Shown one piece after another: positions 44,051 through 55,894 of a DNA stretch of 64,000 bases. The stretch comes from Bemisia tabaci (Eukaryota; Arthropoda; Insecta; Hemiptera; Aleyrodidae): positions 71,357,660-71,421,659 of the forward strand of contig NC_092793.1 of assembly GCF_918797505.1 (NCBI RefSeq). The letters run 5' to 3'. The notes below the pieces were generated by a model. The model was not told the DNA's origin. It worked only from the letters and a program-made list of their open reading frames with translations, and ran no database searches. The stretch's first letter is position 1; each line of letters opens with the position of its first letter. The position numbers and the translations under genes were made by a program.

Positions 44051-47000
44051 ATGAATCAGGACCTGCCGAAGTTTAGGCTTTCAAAAGTTCAATTTCACAT
44101 GCTGCAGACAGTTTTCTTTGGTTTTACATGGATTTTGTTGAGCTTTGTTACCCTCGAGCTCCTGCTACGATGGAAAAGATGGCCTCTCATGAAGCATCTA
44201 ATCTCGGTCAGAGAACCAGTACGATACACTCTGCCCATTTTAGGCCATGCGAGGGTAATAATGGGCGGACCAGGAAAAATTATCGCAAATGTATCCAGAC
44301 TATATGAAGAGTAAGTAATTTTTCACGGTCTCCATTAAGATATGGGGTAATTAGCCATATGGCATGAGGCTAATACCGATGGTCAAAGCGTGACGCCATA
44401 CGCATCTCTAAAATTCCTACATTTGTAGAGAGCCAAAAAACTGTTAATCTTTGTCTATTTGGTAAACAGAGTCCGAAACCAACCATAACCACAAAGCATC
44501 ACATTATTCGACAGGATTTTCCACCTCCTTTATTTACTTTAACGTGTTTACTTTATTTACTTTAACGTGTTCCTTAAAATGTTTCTTTAAATAAAAAAAA
44601 AGAGACGGACAGCTAAACGAGCAAAAGACAATATAAGGGGCTGAAAGAGAAAATTTTGGAAATTCAGATTATCAGATCTAACTAACTCATGTTTCACTAA
44701 ATTTGAATTTTAATGCGTTCAATTTTTTTTTGTAGGATGCGCGGTGCCAATTTCAAGGTCTGGGCTTTAAATAAGGTTTGCCTTATTATTACGAATCCGG
44801 ATGATATTGGTTTAACTCTCGGGAGCCCACATTTCAGAGTTAAAAGCAATAGTTACGCCATTCCACAAGAGGGTATAATGGGTCACGGTCTTTTTACCAT
44901 CGATAATATGACCTTATGGAAAAAAAATAGGAAACTCATCACTCCTGCTTTCCATTTTCAGGTAAGAAGGTTTATAACTGCAATTATTAAATCGATAATC
45001 TGCGCCCGCTGTTGAAACAAAAAAATGATCATCGAACTGATTACTCGCTCGGTATTTTCCACCCCTCAACATAGTATCCAAAAATATTGACTTGGTATCT
45101 CTGTCCCCCTGAGAACCCCCTGAGAATCCTTCATCAAATAATGCAAGCTTTTTACAATAACTGAGCTGATCTAGAATTGTAAAGGTGAAAGCAGAGGCGA
45201 CGCTATTGCATTGCAACTTTGCAAAGTTTTCATTGAAAATGTATTTCCTTTACCAGGATCGGACTGGTTCGCATCTGAGGGCGTAGACCCTTGGCTGGTT
45301 AAAGGGGCGTGCTGTGATATCTCGAGGTAGGGTAACCTCTACGTGGAGAGGAATTCAGAAAATTTCGGCAAAACAGCACAAGTTTACGCTATTTCCAGGT
45401 TCAAAGTTTATTAATCGCACAGAGTAAAAATTGAAAAATTGAACGTATATTGAAGTAACCGACGGACTGCTAAGACGTGGGTCTGAAAATCCATCCGGAA
45501 AAATAATCAGACAAGAACCAGAAAGAAGAAGAGCGAATCGAGTATTAACACAGCCGAAGACATATACGTATTTGGGCCTCGTCTTTAACTTTTTCCCTGA
45601 ATCTAAGCTACACCTCATTGACAGCATAATTATATAAGAGCATTGAGAGTTCACGCTTTGCGTCATCGCGCCTTCAATTTTTCTGATGCAGCACGGACGT
45701 CCATCAAGTACGAATAGTTGTATCTCTGCGCCGTTGTAAAAGCGCATCCCTCCCTCTATTTCCATATTGTGTTTGTTTTCGTTGGTCGTATTCGAAATGG
45801 TGCTTCAAGCACTACGTGAGTAACATAGCCGAGGGTGGGAGAGAATTGTATTCGGGCCTCTTTTTTAACTTTTCTCCAGAATCTGAGCGGCACCTCATTA
45901 ACAGCATATAGCAGAGCATTGAGCAGAGTTCACGCTTTGCGTCATCGCGCCTTCAATTTTTCTGATGCAGCACGGACGTCCATCAAGTACGAATAGTTGT
46001 ATCTCTGCGCCGTCGTAAACGCGCATCCTTTTCCTCCTTCTGTTTCCATATTGTGTTTGTTTCCGTTTGTCTTATTCGTAATGGTGCTTCAAACTAGTAG
46101 CATAGAGCAGAGCATTGCGAGTTCACGACTCATACCATCGCGACTTACATGTTTCATGTGCAATGAGGACATCCTCCTTGCGTGAATCGTTGTATGGCAT
46201 TTAAAATTTAGATGTCTCTCATTTTTGAATTTTGCGATAAATTAAGGTTAAGTTTGACCGAGATATGCTATGGTATGTCCGAATCGATAGTCATTTTGGA
46301 AAGGAAGAGATACGTTTAAAGGTCTCTCAAGAGGTGTATAAAGGCACAATCAAACGGATCATCGCTTCTGGGGGAGTTACACGTAGCGAATGAAGGGTGG
46401 AGATGATAAAGCGCCTGTACGTCAACAAAAAGGTGAAAATTTCACAGAAGAGTGTTAACGCTTCAGAAAGTATAGTTCCTGGACCTCTGTTCGCCTTTAT
46501 CATGCGTAAAAGCACCTTTCTGTACCCCTAACTCTTTCTTCTCCCGTTCATTTAAGAAATTTTCCACATATATTCTCGGTCGTAATTTTTTTTCTCTTCT
46601 TATTTTACTATCTGTCAGAGAGGCGCGTTTTTTGCCCGCCATCAGCAATCTGCCAAATGGCAGATTTGCCGTATGGCCAGTCCGAGCCTGTCCTTCACAC
46701 TGGCACGGTTGCAAATTTTTTCGCGAATCATCTTACCACTGTCCTTTGGAAGTTGAAAAAAAGCCTTAAAATTTTCGATGTAAAACATTCATTTGTTAAA
46801 AGGGGGAGAGGGAGAGAGAGAGAGAGGGGGAGGGGAGAGAGGGGAGAGAGAGAGAGAGAGAGAAATGGTGAAAATTTGAAATGTTACAATGCAATTAAGC
46901 TCCTGAGGCTCTATCTCTCCTTTTCACGCACGACTTCTTGCAAATTCCTCGTTTTGAAGGGGAGTCTTGTTCTTGATTTGCTCTAGTAAGTGATCACTTA

Positions 47001-50000
47001 CTAACACTGAATAATTCTGATGTCTCTCTGAGATGGTTTACGACAAACTCAACTTTTATCTTTCCCCTTTATTTCTTTCACTCGTTGTTAGTGTGCCTTA
47101 AAGGTAACGTATTTTCTTTCTCTCTCCCTCTCCCTCTCTTTCATTTTATTTATTCAACAAGTCACTTGATCTCCTGGTCTGATCGCTGAAATTGCATCTT
47201 GTTCTATGCACTATTTCATTTTTTTAAATTTTTTTTTTTTACTATTTTAGTATCAGCAACGTTTTATCGATATCGATGTGTGAGCCTAATTAGAGGAATT
47301 TATTCGAGTGTTGTATTAATTTTTTGTAGATCTTGAAAACATTTATTCCAATTTTTTACAATGAGACAAAATCGCTGGGAGGTCACCTGATGAGAAGAAA
47401 GGAGCGCAATGGCGAAGTTGAAGTGAGTAAGCCAATAGGACTGTGCACTTTGGATATGATAATGCTGAATGCAATGGGCCTCAATGGAAATGCCCAAGAA
47501 AGCAGCGATCATGTTTTCGTTCGTGGTTATGACACTGTCATAAATGTAAGTTGTTAAAAACACAAAAATTTTATTTCCCCTGAGCTATTATTCAAAGGAA
47601 ACCTAATCTTTCACTGATAGAAAAATGTATGAAGTCTTCAAAATTGCTTATTCTAGGCAGTGTATAGGCGTGAATGATCGATTATCGATATTTTCCCATT
47701 TGAAACTACGGTAAATACTCGATTATTAAGGTGTTCGCTTCGGACGCTCTATTGATCGACCCTTTTCCATAGGTTTAAATGGTAGATTAATCGATACACT
47801 GCAAAGCACGCCGCGCCACTGATTCTCGGTTACCTCTACCACAGAAGTTAAAGTTTTTCGCGTGTGAAAAACCATTAATTCTTTGTAATTCATACTAATG
47901 ATACAGATAATTTAAACAAAAAATTTGATGCTTGATCAAGAGATTCCATGCTTGTGCTTAATCAAGACATATATTATCTTTAAATTAATTTACACGGAGG
48001 AAGGAATTCAGCGCTACTGAAAGTTTATCGTTCATCTTTTAAATTAAAATTCCATGTATCATATATTCGCTCTAGAAATTTCAAATTAATTTTGATTTTT
48101 TTACAGGTTTGGTGCGAGCGAATGTTTAAGCCGTGGTATTTGAACAAGCAGATTTACAATTTATCACCACTGAAACTCGTTCATGATAAGGCAATGCACG
48201 ATGTACAAAGTTTTGCGGACCAAGTCATACTAGAGAGGTTGCGGGCCAAATTCGCTAGATCCGAGGATAGCAAAGAACGTAATGTAACGGAGACAAGCTC
48301 ATGTAATGATGACGATTACATCAAGCCCCGGGAATCGAAAGTATTCCTCGATATGCTGTTAGATTACGTTTACGGAAACATCGATGAAGATTACATGCGA
48401 AAAATGATCGAGTGTTTACGGAATAATGAGGACGACAATGGTTGTGCCTCGAAGACGTTGAGCTTCAGCATGGAGGATGGCATCAACGAACGGAGAATCT
48501 CTGAGCTGATACAAATGAATCGTCAAATCAGGGACGAGGTGATCACAATTCTGATTGGCGGTCAAGAAACGACAGCAGGAGAAAATAGTTTCGCCTTGTT
48601 TTTGTTAGCTCTTCACCAAGAAGTCCAAGAGAAGGTGAGAATTTATTTGTGAGGCGGATTGTTTTAATTTAATTATCGATTGAATTTTCTGCTCAGTTTC
48701 TCCGGAAAAAACAGTAAAATTTGGCTACATAAGTGCGTGATATATATTTCACCTTTGAAATGGTAATTTGATCAATTTTTCGGTGAGAACGATTCAAAAT
48801 TGCTCCTGAGATAACTAAATTTTTCGAAATTTTCGGGGTTGACCTCCCCCCCCCCCCCTCGAAACCAGGCAGTTCCCCGTACCCTCCTTTAAAGCTGGGA
48901 AAGTTTCACGGATATACTATTCGGTGGGGCGTGTTTGGGTACCCCCTAGAACTTCTCTCTTGATGAGGTGTCATTCTGCCCGCCACAAAAAGCTTCTGGT
49001 TTCTGCCCATGCTTAACGTCATTTCTTTTAAACCTCCCAGATTTCATCTGTGTCTAAATAATATTCAGCGAAAATCCCGAGTAATTGCGTCATTTCTTTC
49101 TCCCTTGATACAAGAAAATGGGAGCGGAGAATTTTGCCTTTTGAATATCGCAAAGAATGAGATATGCGTTCCTCCAGTTTCACCGATGTATTCTATTATA
49201 TTATTATTATACTATTTATTAGGATATGCCTTTTAACCAAGTTATTAATTATTAAATGTAAATTTATGTTTTCAGCTGTATGCCGAGATGGAGGATATTT
49301 TTGGTGACGATTCTAGACCCCCGACGTATGAAGATCTCCAGCGGATGACATATACGGAATGCGTGATAAAAGAGACCATGAGACTTTACCCTTCTCTGCC
49401 TGTGATAGTGCGACAAGCAGAAAAAGACACTATCTTGTCTGACAAAACAACGGTTCCAAAAGGTTAATGCACTATCATTATATCCTAATATAGTAAAAAA
49501 TGAATACACAGCTCGATATTATATTGATCAATTGGACTGCATTTTGAAATTTAGAACTATAAATTCTGGCTCTTCTGGAAAAATGCTTATGTAAATAGGG
49601 AAACTAATGGCACAAACGTTGGTTTTTAAACTGGGCAAGAATTTATAGTTCCAAATTGCAAAATGTAGTCCAATTTGAAATCTGAAAAAAAAGGCTGAAA
49701 GAAAGACAGAAAAACGCAAGACGTTTTGCCAGAAATTTCTGGCATTTTCAATCGATGAAAAGGCATATAGCCCTGATAGGCTAATAGGCGAAACTTCTCA
49801 ATTTTTGTCGTTCTTTTAGCCTAGTTTGCCCAGATTTCAAATTGATCATTATCAAAATTAAAATATATTAATATGTGGCCCTCTGTGGGTAGAGGGTTCT
49901 TTAAATAACACGACTTCTCTTGAGGTAACGTGCTTGAGAGCCGATTTTCGGTCGTTAGTTGGACTACTCGTTTAACAAGATCGAAACATTAATCGGGCAG

Positions 50001-50421
50001 TGCTTTATTGAAAAGGGAGAAATATTAGCCTCACTGTCTACATTTTCAGAGTCATCGATTTAAAAGTGTATTTAATGTTGTTCCAGGATGTGCCGTTGGA
50101 TATTTCGTGTTCGGTCTTCACAGGGATCCAAAATACTACGAGGACCCGGAGAAATTCATACCAGAACGATTTCTACCCGAAAATAGTAATAAGCGACATC
50201 CGTATAGTTTCATTCCGTTTTCAGCTGGAATGAGGAACTGCTTGGGGTTGAAGTATGCCATGCTCCAAATGAAGACTGTAATTTCTACTTTAGTTCGGGA
50301 TTATAAATTTTTTCCTAGCGAACGGATGCCCTCCATGGACTCAGTTGATTTAGAATTTTACACGGTTTTGCGACCCAAATCTGGGTTATGGGTTCGGCTA
50401 GAACGAAGGGATAAAACTTGA
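44051..50421 (+). CDS. Cytochrome P450, CYP4 clan, six exons, intact
   Basis: Exons 44,051-44,310, 44,736-44,961, 47,330-47,545, 48,107-48,634, 49,276-49,462 and 50,087-50,421 join in frame to 583 residues; all introns are GT-AG. A membrane anchor (about residues 19-40, [18 protein letters not shown]) precedes a catalytic domain with TLPILGH, the oxygen-activating I-helix [13 protein letters not shown] (378-390), ExxR (KETMRLYP, E443-R446), PERF (498-501) and the haem loop [11 protein letters not shown] with Cys about 524. The I-helix follows the CYP4 signature, keeping the Glu that can bind haem covalently but with Gln-Glu where His-Asp is usual. It is longer than the usual ~500 residues because exon 4 has an acidic, low-complexity insert (about 285-365). 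CYP4 enzymes oxidise fatty acids, hormones or xenobiotics at the endoplasmic reticulum; the substrate is unknown. A downstream ATG at 44,099 is an alternative start. Confidence 0.93.
45565..46190 (+). repeat. Tandem duplication, about 285-bp unit, in P450 intron 2
   Basis: GATGCAGCACGGACGTCCAT (45,686) recurs at 45,967 with the same flanks (GCTTTGCGTCATCGCGCC before, TCTCTGCGCCGT after), and a third partial unit follows. The duplicate at 19,080 has a single copy, so the expansion postdates the duplication or was lost there. Confidence 0.75.
46801..46861 (+). repeat. GA-rich microsatellite in P450 intron 2
   Basis: Irregular GAGAGAG and GGGAGAGGG runs in an insertion absent from the duplicate copy at 19,700. 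Confidence 0.8.
47658..47821. mobile_element. hAT-type MITE in P450 intron 3
   Basis: Left TIR decayed (CAGTGTATAGGCGTG), right TIR CACGCCGCGCCACTG. Flanks ATTCTAGG and ATTCTCGG show a 7-of-8 target duplication. Orthologous to 20,501-20,664. Confidence 0.8.
49532..49673. mobile_element. Foldback MITE in P450 intron 5
   Basis: Copy of the 13,705-13,846 element, with arms TTGGACTGCATTTTGAAATT and the inverse, showing a few mismatches. Splicing signals of intron 5 are outside it. Confidence 0.75.
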
Positions 50422-51278
50422 AAGCATAACCTAAGAGCCCGCAGTTCTTTTACAAAACCCTCGATAAGGCAGGAAAAAACTAGGGGAATTTGACGCTACT
50501 AGATTTTTCTCTCTTCCTAGAGAATTGCCGCAAAATTTTTGGACATACTTCTTGTGAAAAGAAAAGATATTGAAACCTCCTGTCTTGAAATCACCTGTTA
50601 AGAAATAATGGTCTTGACTGCTAAAGTGGCAACTCTCGTCGTGGTCCTGTTGAAAAACAAGGAGTTGTTGACTTTAGGTACTTAAAATTGTTACATCTCT
50701 CGTGGCACAAAAAGAAAAATTCATAAAAAAATTGTCGTGAAAAACAGTCGAACAGACTAAAAAGAAATATGTATATAGTAGTATTTATTTTACGAGGCGT
50801 AAAAATTCCATTTCACTCTCCTGAATTTTTGTTACCTCTTTATTTCCCAATCTTGTACATGAAATTCTTGGGCTATGCTCATACTTTTTTACATGCTGTG
50901 GTACCAGAGATGTTCTATTCCTTCTATGATAATTTATTTGTAAATCAATGAGCTCTACGTGAATGTAAAGAATATTGCATTGTAATTTTTTTGTAAGGTT
51001 TTAAAGCAAATTGCAAGGGCATTCCAAGCAATGACTCGCTGTGTGAAACTCCTAAAAAAATTTGCAAAAATTATCTATTTTTAAACTTGTCTCATAAATT
51101 ATTTAGGGGCCTATGACGGCTTCGGGATGTTTGAAGATTTTTCTCCCTGAGCTCTACAAAAAGATCTCCATCACATGTCCTTTAGCATAAGTTAATATTT
51201 TCAGTAATGGCTCCACGTAAAGTATCATTTTACTTCAAAATGTAATACATGTATTAAAAATTATTGACGTGTTTCTCA

Positions 51279-51284
51279 AATAAA
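51279..51284 (+). terminator. Candidate polyadenylation signal of the P450 gene
   Basis: AATAAA, the first canonical hexamer noticed downstream of the stop codon (50,421), with a variant ATTAAA at 51,253. It would imply a 3' untranslated region of about 0.9 kb. Confidence 0.4.
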
Positions 51285-52550
51285 TCAATTTCAGTTCACC
51301 TCTAAATATATTATTGTGGTAGTTGTATTTCATCGATAGTGGGAAGTAGTGGATGAGAAGAAGAAAGAAGGAAAGAAAGAAAGAGACATGTGTACCAAGA
51401 TATCTAAAAAATGGGTTGGACGGTGAAAAGATAAAGGGCTTGTGCGAGCTGGAAAATATAAGTTTCCCAATAAAATATTGATGTCAGTTTCACTGCCTTT
51501 TCGGGTTTCAACCTGCTCTGCAAAGCAAGTCTTTTCTAGTGTAGGACTCGATTAAGCAATACATTTACTTTAATTAAATCAGATTTAAAGCTAAACCAGA
51601 CTTTAATCATTTACAAACCAGTCATAATAGAATTATTCATTTTGACGAGTGGTCAAACCTCTTCGTTGAAAATAAGTCCTAGATCACTTAAAAGGAGTAA
51701 TATGCTGACATCGCTCACTGATCGAGTTCATTGAAATTCGGATGTAAATTGACGGAATTCACGTCGACAGTGGGCGCGGAACACACCTTAACAAATTCAT
51801 ATTGGGTTCTCTCAGTTGGCCGGGCTCAAATTGCTACTCCAAAAAGTGAATTTCTAAGATTTATTCATGATTTCTTTGTCCAAATCCGACGCTTGCAAAG
51901 GACTTACCTATCAAGACTTTAGGAACCACTCTGCTTTCCAAACTGGTTTTCCGAAGTGATTTTTAGAATATTGAAATGAAAGCCTTTAGAAATGATTGTT
52001 AAAAATACTACCGGAGAGCTCTTTAAATTATTTTCGTGATAGTATTGTCATCAAAAACATCTGACAATATTCTAGGAATACAGATTAAATACTGCTGATT
52101 TGCAGGGAAAATGAAGCAACCAGATAGTAACCATTCGCACGTTCGCCGCAAGAAGATTTGATAAAAGATAAACGATTGTCAAAACTGAGCAAAGAATATA
52201 TATTATTCATTTTAAAACCAACACATTCAGAGAGGTTTTTCGAAAATATATTCAAACAAGAACAGATAAATAAAATATGTTAACAATAAAACATTCTCTC
52301 CTCTTCGCTGAGACTTGAAATAATAGAGACAGCTTATTTTACTGCGCTATATGGACGCCTGGAAGGAGAGATGTAAGACTTGATTTTGCTGATTGTCTCA
52401 TGGCATACCATCCGGTGATTCTTATTTCACATGAAAAATATTTAAATTAATAGTAACGAGCATTTGACTGGAAATCGAAAGTGATTATTTCCGTTCAAAA
52501 TATATTAGTCTCTTCAACGAGTGATTTAAATGCACCAGCATCGCTGAATA
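51285..52550. other. Intergenic, no supportable gene
   Basis: AT-rich with short frames only; an AAGAAAGAAGGAAAG purine run lies at 51,360-51,385, before ordinary sequence. Confidence 0.35.
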
Positions 52551-53544
52551 CAGGGTGATCCAAAAGTCCCTTCCACCCCCTCTAACTTTTTACCTAATTG
52601 AGGTAAAGATTTGAAACTTGGGGATATTCCTAGGTCAAAGGGAGCTACTTTTTGGCCCCCCTAAAATTTTCAGGGGGGCCCCCCTTGGGGGGGGCAACGG
52701 CCCCCAACTTTTAATTTTCAAATGGGAAGACCCCCTTTGTGATAGCTCGTTTGAAAGAGCATAAAAAAAGAAAACTTTTCGCGCAAACCCGAAGTCAATA
52801 TCTCAAACCGTTTCAAAATGGCGGCCGGTTAAAGTTCAAAATGGCCGAAAATTCACACCGGTTATTTGTCGATGGATTTGCGCGAAAATCGGTATGTAGG
52901 GGTATTTTGACACGAGAAAAACGAATTTGACGTTAGATTTTCAAAAAAACCGAAATTTCCAAAATGGCCGCCGGTTAAAGTTTAAAATGGCCGAAAATTG
53001 TCACCTCGGTTTTTTGCTGATGGATTTGCCTAAAACTTGGAATTTGAGAGTATTTTGGCATAAGATAAACTTTGAACTTAGATTTCTAAAAAATCAATTT
53101 TTTTTTCATTTTGAACTTTAACCGGCGGCCATTTTGGAAATTTCGGTTTTTTTGAAAATCTAACGTCAAATTCGTTTTTCTCGTGTCAAAATACCCCTAC
53201 ATACCGATTTTCGCGCAAATCCATCGACAAATAACCAGTGTGAATTTTCGGCCATTTTGAACTTTAACCGGCCGCCATTTTGAAACGGTTTGAGATATTG
53301 ACTTCGGGTTTGCGCGAAAAGTTTTCTTTTTTTATGCTTTTTCGAACGAGCTATCACAAAGGGGGTCTTCCCATTTGAAAATTAAAAGTTGGGGGCCGTT
53401 GCCCCCCCAAGGGGGGCCCCCTGAAAATTTTAGGGGGGCCAAAAAGTAGCTCCCTTTGACCTAGGAATATCCCCCAAGTTTCAAATCTTTACCTCAATTA
53501 GGTAAAAAGTTAGAGGGGGTGGAAGGGACTTTTGGATCACCCTG
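52551..53544. mobile_element. Near-perfect 1-kb palindromic element, TA-flanked
   Basis: The ends CAGGGTGATCCAAAAGTCCC and GGGACTTTTGGATCACCCTG are exact inverses with TA at each side. The arms (about 52,551-52,984 and 53,119-53,544) match almost base for base, including AAAATGGCGGCCGGTTAAAG and G/C runs, around a roughly 130-bp loop. The few differences (for example TTGAAAGAG versus TTCGAACGAG region) show young or gene-converted arms. Inside each arm, AAAATGGCSGCCGGTTAAAG occurs twice, so the arm itself has direct sub-repeats. Non-coding; probably mariner-like by its ends. Paired short frames are arm-derived. Confidence 0.85.
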
Positions 53545-54704
53545 TATACTAACTTCCTCTGGGATTAAAAGATTAAATCACTGGACTCCTTTGGAATTAA
53601 AATTATCGAAAGAGCACTGGTACAAAATTGGCGTGAAGTCTGCCAACTAGTGGGAGGACTTTTTCAGCGTCTGTTACGCATATTCTATACGAGAGAGGAT
53701 AAAAAAAAGCACATAAGCTTCACTAATTAGGGCGCCGCTGTGCTTTTTCTGTGCTATGGCTTTTAACAATTAGTTAGAGTTATTAATCTGTATGGTACAA
53801 TATTTACATCTCATGGATTGTGACCTCCACGGGGTAAGGGATCTGATTGCGGATAAATAACAAATAAAAATTGAGTTACCTTTTGGTAACAGTCTATATG
53901 GAAAAATTCGAACATTTTGACGAATCAAACTGAGTTGTTAAACCAACTACAGTTATGATGGTTTAAAACTTGAAAACGACATTGCCGTTAAGAGAGGTCG
54001 GCTTGAAGATTTGATTGGTAATGTTTGGGGCTCCAAATTATCGGATTGAATGTGAAGTTACGCCCTATAGTTACCAACACATTACTTAATTTTCACCATT
54101 CATTTTCCCAAACGCTAAACAGAATTTTTTGTCAAAAACCCAAATGCTAATTTAAATTAATTATGCTTAATTTATGCTGAATTTTTAATGCACGTTGGCT
54201 AAAAAAACTCCAACATACTGTCGTACAAGTGCGTCTACCGCAATCAGTTGGTGCAAATGCTAATTGTCCGAAAACATTTTGCTCTTGAACGATTTGCCTT
54301 CGGGCACGAAGTTCCTTTTCCCCGTGAGTGATCGTACACATATATAAAAGCTAGAGTCATTATCACAAAATTTGAAAAAAGTAGCTCATCACGATTCGAT
54401 GGATGGTAAGATCACATTGTGGTGTGGTACCTCCATACAGGCTTTGGATACGAGCTACCTCCATGCGGCCAGGCATACAGTTAATAGGCTAAGGTAGGGC
54501 ATTGCTAGAGGACTCGACATGTGCGAGCATCCTGATCGCATAACTGCAACAAGAAATATAAAAGTAAATACAATGACAACTTTTTAAACGTGTTGCGAGT
54601 TCTGCACTTTTTATGAGGATGCAGAGTATAGCTAAATGCTCAGAAGCTTTAAAGTGCGAGACACAAAAAACTCTTGACATCAAGAACAAAACAAATGGCT
54701 TCCC
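53545..54704. other. Intergenic, no supportable gene
   Basis: Short frames only, no splice-flanked candidate. Confidence 0.35.
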
Positions 54705-55090
54705 CGCAAAGAAACAAATGGACGTATTTATGCTAAAAGGAACTATGTGCAAGTGGAAAGATGGGGTGTGCTCGTGCAAACTGCTTAAGAAACAATGTAA
54801 AAGTGGATATAGCTCCTTTTGAGAAAATGGAAAAGCGGGATTTTACATTAAATCAAAAGAAATTGGGCGCTAACCCGTGAGCCGTGGACATGTGACGAGC
54901 GCCTTGTGCACAGGGCTCATGAGTTAATGCGCACGGGGGTGATCAAGGCGGGCGGCTTCGTCGACGCTGACGTCACTGGCGCTTTATATTTCCCATTCAT
55001 TCTTATGGCCCGATCACTAACGAGCACATCCCATCTTTCCACTTCCACATAGTTTCATTTAGCATAAATACGTCCAAATGTGTTTTGGGG
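54705..55090. mobile_element. Foldback element with GGACGTATTTATGCTAAA arms
   Basis: About 75 bp at the left (CCCC...TTTGGACGTATTTATGCTAAA, GGAAAGATGGG, GTGCTCGT) is inverted at 55,018-55,090. The loop holds GC-richer sequence including GGGCGGCTTCGTCGACGCTGA. The Cys-rich 69-codon frame at 54,613-54,822 overlaps the left arm and is not a gene. Confidence 0.7.
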
Positions 55091-55578
55091 AATGGTGAAA
55101 TACGAAAAAAAAGTGATAAACGTAAAGTGACGGAACTAAAACTTTATAGGCAATATATACTTAAGAAGGTCAAAACGAGTTCAGATGGTGGAATCACTCG
55201 TAAGGCGGGTTGCCATCCGCAAAATATACGGCGACTTATGAAGCGAACGTGAACAGCCGACGCGACACGACACACATGAGTTCGAGCATTTAACTACTCG
55301 AATTCAGCCACTGCCCGGATTTATTAAAGAAAAATAAATGAAGCCATTGACTATTTTCACCGAACATTATCATTTAAAAAAAAGACAGGCAGGATTCAGG
55401 TCAAAACGATTAATCCTAGAGCAAAAAAACATTAGTGGTAATGATTGCACACAGGCGAACATTAGAGGATGATCTACTTGGAGTGAAGGATGGTAGATTA
55501 AAGCCATGTCCACACTATGCTACAAATTAAGGCCAAAATTTTTAAAAATTAGCATTAGAAGGGAAAAATGAACTTTTA

Positions 55579-55840
55579 ATTGGTTTGCATTTTGCAAAAA
55601 GGAACCAAGAGCATATTACAATGTTGCTAGGATAATGCAACTTTTTTTTAACTCGCAAACGTAAATTGATCATCTAAACAAGTTTTATCTTTACTCTCAA
55701 TAGACTACGAATTCAAGAAGAGAATTACCTTTGTAAAAATGTTTTACATGATTTCAGTATTTTCCCCCAAAGAATGTGACATGCACAACCCCAGCAACAT
55801 TGGAATGCTTTTGGTTCCTTTTTGCAAAATGCAATCCAAT
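55579..55840. mobile_element. Foldback MITE, 47-bp arms
   Basis: The arm ATTGGTTTGCATTTTGCAAA (then AAGGAACCAAGAGC...AATGTTG) is inverted at 55,797-55,840 with few mismatches. It resembles the 13,705 family only at TGCATTTTGCAA and is a different element. Confidence 0.7.
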
Positions 55841-55894
55841 GAGCAAATATACATACATCAAAATATCTGCCAAAAATTCCTACAGACAAAACTT

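Larger units (their letters stand above)
45358..48065 (+). repeat. P450 copy of the segmental duplication (introns 2-3 and exon 3)
   Basis: Matches 18,910-20,980. The exon differs at 3 of 216 bases, while the aligned hAT MITE in intron 3 differs at roughly 8 of 164, and the sequence near exon 4 is still more diverged. The exon thus seems better conserved than its flanks. Confidence 0.8.

Noticed and set aside
44914..45216. 100-codon minus-strand frame
   Set aside because: Overlaps P450 exon 2 and intron on the opposite strand; no independent evidence.
47300..47563. 87-codon minus-strand frame also present at 20,137-20,349
   Set aside because: Antisense shadow of P450 exon 3; its conservation follows from the exon duplication.
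54613..54822. 69-codon Cys-rich frame resembling a small secreted peptide
   Set aside because: It overlaps the arm of a foldback element (54,705-55,090) and has no signal peptide.
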